45,446 nt of DNA from Bacteroidota bacterium (lineage in GTDB: Bacteria; Bacteroidota; Bacteroidia; Bacteroidales; P3), in contig JAEZKK010000026.1 in NCBI GenBank assembly GCA_023415495.1, forward strand, positions 1 to 45,446. The letters are read 5' to 3'. A model generated the notes under the pieces. The model saw only the letters and a program-made list of their open reading frames with translations. It did no database searches and was not told the DNA's origin. Positions 7,887 to 14,544 of this stretch are shown here, piece after piece; position 1 is the first letter of the stretch; every line of letters starts with the position of its first letter. Position numbers and translations under genes: made by a program.

Positions 7887-8459
7887 ATGAATAAGAATAT
7901 TCTATTAATGCTTGTTTGTTTTCTTTCTTTTAATATTAATGCTCAAGAGGTAAAGGAAAAGATGTTTACTCATTCTCTAACTGAAAATCTTGGGATTATT
8001 CGCAGCTTTCAATTAGATGATATTCCTACATATCCATCATTAAATGGGATTTATAGCTTATTAAATCTTATTCCTTCATATGAATTCGGATATAAAAACA
8101 AGGTTTTTCTTAGATTAAAATTTAGAAATCTTGAAAATACAAAACGTATTTCAGAGATTTATGGTCGTTTTGATGCTTATAGTATAGTTTTGAACTATAA
8201 TTTTCTTAAAAGAAATTCAAAGCATTCACTGAAAATTGGCTCAGGTTATGTATTAGGGTATCATCACTACAAAAACTTTTATTATTATAGTAATGGAGAA
8301 TTTGAATATTATCATGGTAATGATATAGAAAATCATTTTCTTTTCACATTATCTTACTTATATAAATTAAATAATCATTATTCTTTCGGAATGGAAGCTG
8401 ATCTATATAATATTTTAATGTATAGAGAATATAGTTTTGCTTTAAAATACACCTTTTAA
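7887..8459 (+). CDS. Small exported protein, probable outer-membrane beta-barrel
   Basis: I do not recognise a family. From the ATG at 7887 the product is 190 residues, starting MNKNILLMLVCFLSFNINAQ, a clear signal peptide with a cut after NAQ. A longer frame from TTG at 7851 overlaps the -7 promoter box and is rejected. The mature part alternates polar and aromatic residues (SLKIGSGYVLGYHHY, FLFTLSYLYKL, YSFALKYTF) and ends in an aromatic residue, as expected for an 8-10 strand outer-membrane barrel. It lies downstream of array A and the GCACT operator-like pair, which may control it. Confidence 0.7.
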   Translation: MNKNILLMLVCFLSFNINAQEVKEKMFTHSLTENLGIIRSFQLDDIPTYPSLNGIYSLLNLIPSYEFGYKNKVFLRLKFRNLENTKRISEIYGRFDAYSIVLNYNFLKRNSKHSLKIGSGYVLGYHHYKNFYYYSNGEFEYYHGNDIENHFLFTLSYLYKLNNHYSFGMEADLYNILMYREYSFALKYTF

Positions 8460-8906
8460 TTAAATATCCTTTATCTCTTTCTTTAGCGTTGGATGAATAT
8501 AGTTAGGAAGGATTTCTTTTAATGGTGTTAGAACAAAATCTCTTTCTGCAATTAGAGGATGAGGGATTTTTAGAGTTGGAGTATCTAAAACCATATCTTC
8601 ATAAAAGAGAATATCTATATCTATTGTCCTGTTTTGATAGCCTTTTTGCTCAGGGTTCCTTTCTCTTCCCAATTCTTTTTCAATCCTATTACATATCTCC
8701 AAAGCCTCGAAAGGAGATTTAAGAGTTTCAAATTCAGCCACAGAATTAATAAAAGAATTATCGCTTTCAAAACCCCAAGGAGATGTTTCAATAAAAGAAG
8801 ATTTCTTAATCAACTCTCCAAGCTCTTCTACCAAAAGCCTATAAGCAGAAAGAATAAGACCTTCCCTATCACCCAAATTACTACCAAAACCCAAAACAAT
8901 TTTCAT
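8460..8906 (-). CDS. folK: 6-hydroxymethyl-7,8-dihydropterin pyrophosphokinase
   Basis: FolK (HPPK) transfers pyrophosphate from ATP to 6-hydroxymethyl-dihydropterin in folate synthesis. The 148-residue protein shows the start VLGFGSNLGDREGLI, SFIETSPWGFESDNSFINSV and the signature NRTIDIDILFYEDM with its two magnesium-binding Asp residues, then PHPLIAERDFVLTPL. It is full length. Its stop adjoins the stop of the convergent barrel gene with no gap. The ATG is only four bases after a TATCTTTG box, so its mRNA may be leaderless. Confidence 0.96.
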   Translation of the reverse strand: MKIVLGFGSNLGDREGLILSAYRLLVEELGELIKKSSFIETSPWGFESDNSFINSVAEFETLKSPFEALEICNRIEKELGRERNPEQKGYQNRTIDIDILFYEDMVLDTPTLKIPHPLIAERDFVLTPLKEILPNYIHPTLKKEIKDI

Positions 8907-8910
8907 CCTG

Positions 8911-8918
8911 CAAAGATA
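8911..8918 (-). promoter_or_regulatory. -7 box of folK, four bases before the start codon
   Basis: On the minus strand TATCTTTG is followed by four bases and then the folK ATG. FolK proteins normally begin exactly at this Met, so a later start is unlikely. The -33 box is poor. Confidence 0.5.
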
Positions 8919-8952
8919 TTAAGTTTTTTAGGATTCTCTTTTAGAAAAAGTT

Positions 8953-8960
8953 TATCTTTG
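8953..8960 (+). promoter_or_regulatory. -7 box of the flippase gene
   Basis: TATCTTTG lies 32 bp before the ATG at 8993, divergent from the folK box 35 bp away. The -33 element is weak. Confidence 0.55.
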
Positions 8961-8992
8961 CAGTATAGTAATGATAATTTATAGTTTTACTT

Positions 8993-10483
8993 ATGAGTGA
9001 TATTAAAAAACTTGCGGGGCAGACTGCTATTTATGGAGTGCCAACAATTATTGGACGTTTTCTTAATTATCTTTTAGTGCCTCTTTACACTTATAATATC
9101 GCAACTCAAAACTATGGTGTGGTTAGCGAGCTTTATGCTTATATATCTTTCTTGATGATTATCCTTACTTATGGAATGGAAACAGCTTTCTTCCGATTTA
9201 CTCAAACAGAAAAAAATAAGAGTGTAGTTTATAATACTTCTATGCTTTCTCTTTTTGTTTCTACTTCGCTTTTCTTAGTTATTACCTTTATCTTTATAAA
9301 TCCTATCTCCTCAGCCTTAGAATACTCCGACAATAAAAACTATATATTTCTCTTTCTTTTAATTCTTGCTCTTGATGCTCTTAGGGCTATCCCCTATGCT
9401 CTTTTGCGTGTAAAACAAAAGGCAGCAAGGTTTGCAATGATTAAGTCAATTGATATTTTCTCCAATATCTTTTTTAATCTCTTCTTTATCTTGCTATGCC
9501 CTACACTTTATAAAAGTGGAAATATTTTAATTACTTCTTGGTTTAATCCCAATGATTTGGTTTTATATATTTTCGTTTCCAATTTCCTTGCCTCTTTGAT
9601 AGCAGCCATTTTGCTTTTGCCAGAGTATTTGAAGTTTAGTTTTAATTTCGACTTCAAACTTCTTAAGAAAATGCTTGCCTATGGACTTCCTGTTATGATT
9701 GGAGGTTTGGCAGGAATGGTAAATGAGACTTTTGATAGGATTGCATTAAAACATCTTGTTACAATTCCAGAAGGAATAACCGACGCAAAGGCAATTAGCG
9801 ATTATAAGATGAGTCAGATTGGTATTTATGGAGCATGTTATAAGCTATCAATAATTATAAGTCTATTTATTCAAGCTTTTAAGTTTGCTGCTGAACCTTT
9901 CTTCTTTTCCAAAATGCAACAGAAAGACGCAAAAAATTCCTATTCAAGCATAATGACAATATTTGTTATTTTCCTTTGCATAATCTTTCTTGGAGTTATG
10001 GGATATATAGATATATTCAAATACTTTGTTGGAAGTGATTATAGAGTTGGACTTGGAGTTGTGCCAATACTTCTGGGAGCAAACCTGTTTCTTGGCATTT
10101 ATTATAATCTTAGCATTTGGTATAAGGTTACCGATAAAACAATTTACGGAGCCTATATTGCAATAATTGGTGCTGTGATTACATTAATCCTTAACTATAT
10201 CTTAGTTCCAATAATGGGATATATGGGAGCTGCTTGGACAACCTTTATTTGTTATTTCACAATAGCCGTTCTTTGTTATTTAATTGGACAAAAACATTAT
10301 CCAGTTAACTATAACCTAAAACATATTACCCTTTATATTCTCCTATCTTTCTGCCTTTACGCATTAATGTCCTTTGTGCCAATCGAGAATACCCCAATAA
10401 GACTGATAATAAATACAATTATAATCCTATCCTTTATCGCCATAGCCTATAAATTAGATATTAGGAAATTAATTCACAGATAA
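8993..10483 (+). CDS. Polysaccharide (Wzx-type) flippase, MATE-like superfamily
   Basis: This 496-residue protein is hydrophobic throughout with about 14 predicted helices. It matches the oligosaccharide/lipopolysaccharide flippase group of the MOP superfamily: LAGQTAIYGVPTIIGRFLNY at the start, ETAFFRFTQTEKNKS near residue 64, RVKQKAARFA near residue 137 and GLPVMIGGLAGMVNETFDR near residue 230. Such proteins move lipid-linked sugar units across the inner membrane for O-antigen, capsule or other glycans. No glycosyltransferases lie nearby, so the substrate is unknown. In Bacteroidota this flippase is often found near dut, as here. Confidence 0.9.
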   Translation: MSDIKKLAGQTAIYGVPTIIGRFLNYLLVPLYTYNIATQNYGVVSELYAYISFLMIILTYGMETAFFRFTQTEKNKSVVYNTSMLSLFVSTSLFLVITFIFINPISSALEYSDNKNYIFLFLLILALDALRAIPYALLRVKQKAARFAMIKSIDIFSNIFFNLFFILLCPTLYKSGNILITSWFNPNDLVLYIFVSNFLASLIAAILLLPEYLKFSFNFDFKLLKKMLAYGLPVMIGGLAGMVNETFDRIALKHLVTIPEGITDAKAISDYKMSQIGIYGACYKLSIIISLFIQAFKFAAEPFFFSKMQQKDAKNSYSSIMTIFVIFLCIIFLGVMGYIDIFKYFVGSDYRVGLGVVPILLGANLFLGIYYNLSIWYKVTDKTIYGAYIAIIGAVITLILNYILVPIMGYMGAAWTTFICYFTIAVLCYLIGQKHYPVNYNLKHITLYILLSFCLYALMSFVPIENTPIRLIINTIIILSFIAIAYKLDIRKLIHR

Positions 10484-10502
10484 GGGGTTAAAAACATATA
10501 GT

Positions 10503-12104
10503 ATGAAAAGACCTATTCTTCATGTATTAATTTTACTCTTATTCCTTGCAATACAAAGTTTTGCTCAGGAACATAAAATAAATATTAGTATTGATACAAC
10601 CTATATCAAACTAAAACAAATAACAAAACCTGCTGTAAATATTTCACTTAAAAATGCAGTAAAATTCAATAATAAATATTACTGCATAATTAACGAAACT
10701 CCATTAACAGAGCCTTCATGGAATACGAACAAATTTATTATTATATCTGACGAAGGTGATTTTGTAAAAGAAGTTGAGTTGCCTGATAAATTCATTAAAA
10801 CTTTCTATACAGACCTTTTTATATACAATGATAGAGTAACAATAAAAGATTACTACACTTCAAATACTTTTTATTTAGATACAATTCAATATAAATGGAT
10901 TGAAACAGAAGAGGCTGATGATTTGATTTATGAAGATGAAGGATTCTATATTACTTATATGGATTTTGGAGAATGGGGTAGCACTACATGGTTTAGGGAT
11001 AAGAAAACAAATAAAGAATATGATGTTTATGGATTTTCAAATGTTTTCAGATTAAATGGAGATTTTTATTTTATTACTTATGGTAAGGTTAATAAATTAA
11101 AGGATATCTCAAAACTAAAACTTAGTAAAGAAGACTATTATTATAAAAAGATTAAGAATGGAAGCGCATTGGAAAAACAATTTTTTGGATCAATAAATGA
11201 ACCTGAACTTATTACATGCTTTCAAGACACTAACTATGATAGATATTCTCGTAGAAATTATACTTCAATAATGACTTCATTTATTGCTAATAATAAATTA
11301 TATCACGTTTGCTCTGATTCAACTAAAAAATATATTGGATATGTTAGCAATAAGAATATTATATTAATTGATACACTTCCTGATGATATTCTAATGTTTA
11401 ACCTTGACAATTCCTATAGATGTAGAATTCAAAAAGATAATTCTCAAATAATAAAGTTTAATCATAAAGGAGATAAAAATCAATTTGGATTTATTGAAAT
11501 TAAGGATGATAATATTAAGATTAGGTACTTTATTCATGATATTGATAGCGTAAACTATATTGGTAAAGAGAGATTTGAAATGGCTTTTGATTCAATCTTT
11601 AATTATTTAATTAACAATAAAGATATTAATATCTCACAAATTGATTCTCTTGAAAATATTTATGGATGTATTGATACAAAGCTTGTTTTCACAAAAAGGA
11701 ATACAAGAAATACAAAGCTTAACCTTGTTGGAGGGAAAAGATATTTTATAATTAGAGATTCAATAATCTCTAATAGAATAGATTATTTTTACACGGAAAA
11801 TGATTCTTTAGCTAAACAAATTAATTTTAAATGGAATAAAACTCCTACCTACAGGAAAGTATCTAAAAATAAAAGTGAAGGATATATGTCATTTTTAAAT
11901 AAATCCTATGAATCCCCTTACAAGAAAGAGTTTGACATTCAGTTTGATGATATTTTAGATAAGATTACTAAGCAATTGGGTAAGCCCATTATTGAAAAAG
12001 GGGCTAATTTTACTAATTATAAATGGGAAAAAGAAGGATACTTTAATTTAGAACTTTATCGAAGAAGTGATAATGAGATAAGAGTCCATTTAGATAAAGA
12101 GTAA
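10503..12104 (+). CDS. Secreted protein of unknown function
   Basis: I do not recognise this 533-residue protein. It begins MKRPILHVLILLLFLAIQSF followed by AQ, a signal peptide, and the rest is soluble, rich in Lys, Asn, Asp, Tyr and Ile. There is no clear catalytic motif, membrane segment or sorting domain. Repeated short strand-like stretches (KFIIISDEGDFVKEVELP, FYFITYGKVNKL, YHVCSDSTKKYIGYVS) would suit a beta-propeller-like fold, but this is a guess. It starts 19 bp after the flippase and is probably co-transcribed with it. It separates the flippase from the femAB-dut genes. The weak phased repeat (array C) follows it. Confidence 0.75.
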   Translation: MKRPILHVLILLLFLAIQSFAQEHKINISIDTTYIKLKQITKPAVNISLKNAVKFNNKYYCIINETPLTEPSWNTNKFIIISDEGDFVKEVELPDKFIKTFYTDLFIYNDRVTIKDYYTSNTFYLDTIQYKWIETEEADDLIYEDEGFYITYMDFGEWGSTTWFRDKKTNKEYDVYGFSNVFRLNGDFYFITYGKVNKLKDISKLKLSKEDYYYKKIKNGSALEKQFFGSINEPELITCFQDTNYDRYSRRNYTSIMTSFIANNKLYHVCSDSTKKYIGYVSNKNIILIDTLPDDILMFNLDNSYRCRIQKDNSQIIKFNHKGDKNQFGFIEIKDDNIKIRYFIHDIDSVNYIGKERFEMAFDSIFNYLINNKDINISQIDSLENIYGCIDTKLVFTKRNTRNTKLNLVGGKRYFIIRDSIISNRIDYFYTENDSLAKQINFKWNKTPTYRKVSKNKSEGYMSFLNKSYESPYKKEFDIQFDDILDKITKQLGKPIIEKGANFTNYKWEKEGYFNLELYRRSDNEIRVHLDKE

Positions 12105-12160
12105 CCCAATCTATTTCAAGCTTTAAACTAATCAATCTTTATTAGAAAAAAATCGATTTT

Positions 12161-12195
12161 GAATCAGTGAGATTGGAACTTGATTCGGTGAGTTT
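12161..12195 (+). repeat. Degenerate phased repeat C (two units, 21 bp apart)
   Basis: GAATCAGTGAGATT (12161-12174) and GATTCGGTGAGTTT (12182-12195) align with a 21-bp step, sharing C-R-GTGAG. The first has the dyad AATC/GATT. A separate 10-mer TTTAGGGTTT occurs at 12193-12202 and 12241-12250. The gap 12105-12338 holds nothing else except the femAB promoter. Confidence 0.45.
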
Positions 12196-12286
12196 AGGGT
12201 TTAATATTATCATTTTCAAATTAGCTTCAATCTCATATACTTTAGGGTTTATTTTGCTGAATAATACTATTTTGAATTTCTCTTAA

Positions 12287-12318
12287 TTTGGTTAGGAGTT
12301 TTATTAGGGGTAACTTTG
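12287..12318 (+). promoter_or_regulatory. Promoter of the femAB-like gene
   Basis: TTTG (12287-12290) and TAACTTTG (12311-12318), 20 bp apart, form a good Bacteroidota promoter. Transcription would start near 12323, so translation must start at the ATG at 12339 and not at the upstream TTG. Confidence 0.75.
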
Positions 12319-12338
12319 CAAAAATTTTATTTCTAATA

Positions 12339-13457
12339 ATGACACTTAGTATTCTGAAAAAAGAGATTGTTGATCTTTATTCAACTCCCATTATTCAGCA
12401 GACCTCATTTTGGTCTATGGTGAAGAAAAATCAGGGAGTGGAGTCTTCGGCTTTTGATTTTAATGCAAGGAATAGGGATTTATATTCCAATGTTGGAGGT
12501 TACTCCTATACTCAAGCCGATTTTGTAATGTTTTTGCGCTATCTTAATAACAAGGATTGCGTTGCCTATGTGCCTTACGGTCCTGAGGTGGAGCCTTCGG
12601 AAGAAAATCAAGGGAAATTTCTTGAAGAATTGTCCGAAATTCTTCGTTCCTATTTGCCCAAAGACTGTATTGCCATAAGATATGACCTGAATTGGGAAAG
12701 CCATTGGAGCAAGGAAAGCGATTTTAATGAAAATGGAGAATGGATTGGTGCTCCTGATAAGAAATATCAGGAATTCAAGTTAAATTATGGAACAAATAAC
12801 TGGAATCTTGTAAAATCCAATACAGATATATTGCCCTCAAACACAATTATCCTAAATCTTGAGGGGAGTTATGAGGATATTCTAAACAGGATGAAACCTA
12901 AAACAAGGTATAATATTGGTCTTGCTCACAGAAAGGGTATTGATGTTAGGACTATGAGCTTTAAAGACCTTGATCAATGGTACAATTTATATCTTACAAC
13001 GGCCACAAGAAATGGACTTCATATCAATGAGCTAAGATATTTCCAATCTGTTATGGAAGCAAAGATGGAAAATGAGGATTTGCCAGTAAAAGTTAAGATG
13101 CTTATTGCGTATTTAGATAATCAACCTTTGGCAGCAATGTTCTTGGTTTTGTCGAGCCATAGAGCAACCTATCTTTATGGAGCATCTTCAAATGAACACA
13201 GAAACTATATGCCTACCTATGCTCTTCAATGGAGGGCAATAGAGATTGCAAAGGCTAATGGATGCACTGAATATGATATGTTTGGAATCTCTCCCAATGC
13301 AGAGCCTTCTCATCCAATGTATGGACTGTATAAATTTAAACAAGGATTTGGAGGAGAGATATTTCATCAGTTAGGTTGCTGGGATTATCCATTGATTGAT
13401 GATAAATACTCCCTGCTTCAAGCAACAGAAATGAATGATAGAGGATATTATATTTGA
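12339..13457 (+). CDS. FemAB-like peptidyl/aminoacyl transferase (GNAT fold)
   Basis: The 372-residue protein matches the FemAB/FemX family, whose founding members add amino acids to the peptidoglycan cross-bridge from aminoacyl-tRNA. Seen here: TPIIQQTSFWSMVKKNQG at the N-terminus, MKPKTRYNIGLAHRKGI (the family K-x-R-N-I-x-x-A pattern), ATYLYGASSNEHRNYMP and EYDMFGISPNAEPSHPMYGLYKFKQGFG at the C-terminus. Bacteroidota peptidoglycan usually has direct cross-links, so the substrate may not be lipid II. The start at 12339 is set by the promoter at 12287-12318. Its last bases overlap the dut promoter region. Confidence 0.85.
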   Translation: MTLSILKKEIVDLYSTPIIQQTSFWSMVKKNQGVESSAFDFNARNRDLYSNVGGYSYTQADFVMFLRYLNNKDCVAYVPYGPEVEPSEENQGKFLEELSEILRSYLPKDCIAIRYDLNWESHWSKESDFNENGEWIGAPDKKYQEFKLNYGTNNWNLVKSNTDILPSNTIILNLEGSYEDILNRMKPKTRYNIGLAHRKGIDVRTMSFKDLDQWYNLYLTTATRNGLHINELRYFQSVMEAKMENEDLPVKVKMLIAYLDNQPLAAMFLVLSSHRATYLYGASSNEHRNYMPTYALQWRAIEIAKANGCTEYDMFGISPNAEPSHPMYGLYKFKQGFGGEIFHQLGCWDYPLIDDKYSLLQATEMNDRGYYI

Positions 13458-13483
13458 TATTCAAAAAGAAAATATTAGTTTTG
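13453..13483 (+). promoter_or_regulatory. Promoter of dut
   Basis: TTTG (13453-13456) and TAGTTTTG (13476-13483) are 19 bp apart. The -33 box overlaps the end of the femAB-like gene. The ATG of dut is 30 bp downstream. Confidence 0.65.
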
Positions 13484-13512
13484 TAGCTTAGAAAAAGAAA
13501 AATATAAAATCA

Positions 13513-13947
13513 ATGATAGTAAGAATAGTAAACAAATCGAAACATCAAATCCCTGAGTATGCAACAGAAAGTTCTGCAGGAATGGATTTAAGAGCAAACC
13601 TTCAAGAGTCAATAGTGCTTAAACCTTTGGAAAGAGCAATGGTTGAAACAGGATTATTTATTGAATTGCCAATTGGCTATGAAGCACAAGTTAGACCAAG
13701 AAGTGGACTTGCAGCAAAGAATGGAATTACAGTTCTCAACACTCCCGGCACAATTGATGCAGACTACAGAGGTGAGATTAAAGTTATACTTGTAAATCTA
13801 TCAAATCAAGACTTTGAAATTAAAGATGGAGAAAGAATTGCTCAAATGGTGATTGAAAAACACGAAAGAGTTGAGTGGGAAGAAACCGATGAACTCTCTC
13901 AAACTCAAAGAGGAGAAGGTGGTTTTGGACATACTGGAAGAGGATAA
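13513..13947 (+). CDS. dut: Deoxyuridine 5'-triphosphate nucleotidohydrolase
   Basis: dUTPase hydrolyses dUTP to dUMP and pyrophosphate, keeping uracil out of DNA and feeding dTMP synthesis. The 144-residue protein has all five motifs of the trimeric family: SSAGMDLRA (1), RPRSGLAAKNGI (2), LNTPGTIDADYRGEI with the catalytic Asp and Tyr (3), NGERIAQ-like DGERIAQMVI (4) and the C-terminal RGEGGFGHTGR that closes over the substrate (5). It has its own promoter and is followed by a terminator hairpin. Confidence 0.98.
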   Translation: MIVRIVNKSKHQIPEYATESSAGMDLRANLQESIVLKPLERAMVETGLFIELPIGYEAQVRPRSGLAAKNGITVLNTPGTIDADYRGEIKVILVNLSNQDFEIKDGERIAQMVIEKHERVEWEETDELSQTQRGEGGFGHTGRG

Positions 13948-13971
13948 AGAATATTTTAACATAAATGGGCG

Positions 13972-14005
13972 AAAACCTGCATTTTGATAACATTATGCAG
14001 GTTTT
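13972..14005 (+). terminator. Hairpin / terminator after dut
   Basis: AAAACCTGCAT (13972-13982) and ATGCAGGTTTT (13995-14005) form a perfect 11-bp stem with a 12-nt loop, 24 bp past the dut stop. The T tract is inside the stem's right arm, so termination could work in either direction. Confidence 0.75.
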
Positions 14006-14147
14006 GCTGTTAAATATAGCTAATAGAATACCCTCTTTAGATTTACATATTCCAAGCCAACAATCCAAGAGAAAACAAGGATTAGTTAATTACTCTTAAA
14101 TAATTCATTGGATTTAGAAGAAAAACCCCAATATTCGACTTTTTTGA

Positions 14148-14330
14148 AAATAAACTAAGCCTTTTTATTTTTTTCTTTGATATAATTTTATTTTTCCTTG
14201 ATATCTTTTTGAATAAACTCAGTTTATTTTCAAACAAATAGCTATTTTATTTCAATGGAATTTGATTCTATTTTATTAGAATCAAATTCCATTGGCGTAG
14301 AATTTGATTCCATAGCACTAGAACAAGGTT
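14148..14330 (+). repeat. Phased palindrome array D (about 8-9 mixed dyads, 21-bp period)
   Basis: Cutting this gap every 21 bp from 14148 puts a short dyad in the middle of most windows, but of different sequence. TTGATAT occurs twice with the two copies 21 bp apart. AATAAACT at 14149 recurs at 14212, exactly 63 bp on, inside AATAAACT-C-AGTTTATT. Then come AAATAGCTATTT (centre 14241.5), GAATTTGATTC (centre 14263), GAATCAAATTC (14284), GAATTTGATTC (14305) and a weak AAC/GTT dyad (14326). The middle two form an 18-bp perfect inverted repeat with a 6-nt loop (14253-14294). It lies between dut and the M48 protease gene. Confidence 0.75.
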
Positions 14331-14493
14331 TTTTCTGCCTAAGGCTTGATATTTATTTCTTAATATTAACAGATAGTAAATTAGCTCAAAAATCAAAATG
14401 GGAAAACTAGGATTTGGGCATTGAGTAAATCAATAAAATCAATATAGATAAAAAATAATTGTGTTTTTATTACATTAAATAAAAAATAATCAC

Positions 14494-14501
14494 TACTTTT
14501 G
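14494..14501 (+). promoter_or_regulatory. -7 box upstream of the M48 protease gene
   Basis: TACTTTTG matches TAnnTTTG 43 bp before the ATG at 14545. No convincing -33 TTG lies at the usual distance, so regulation by another factor is possible. Confidence 0.45.
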
Positions 14502-14544
14502 CGAGTCTAAACTAATTATTATTTTTTCATTAAGATTAAAAATC

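Noticed and set aside
12288..12338. Upstream TTG start for the femAB-like gene
   Set aside because: It lies within the promoter boxes 12287-12318, so it would not be in the mRNA.
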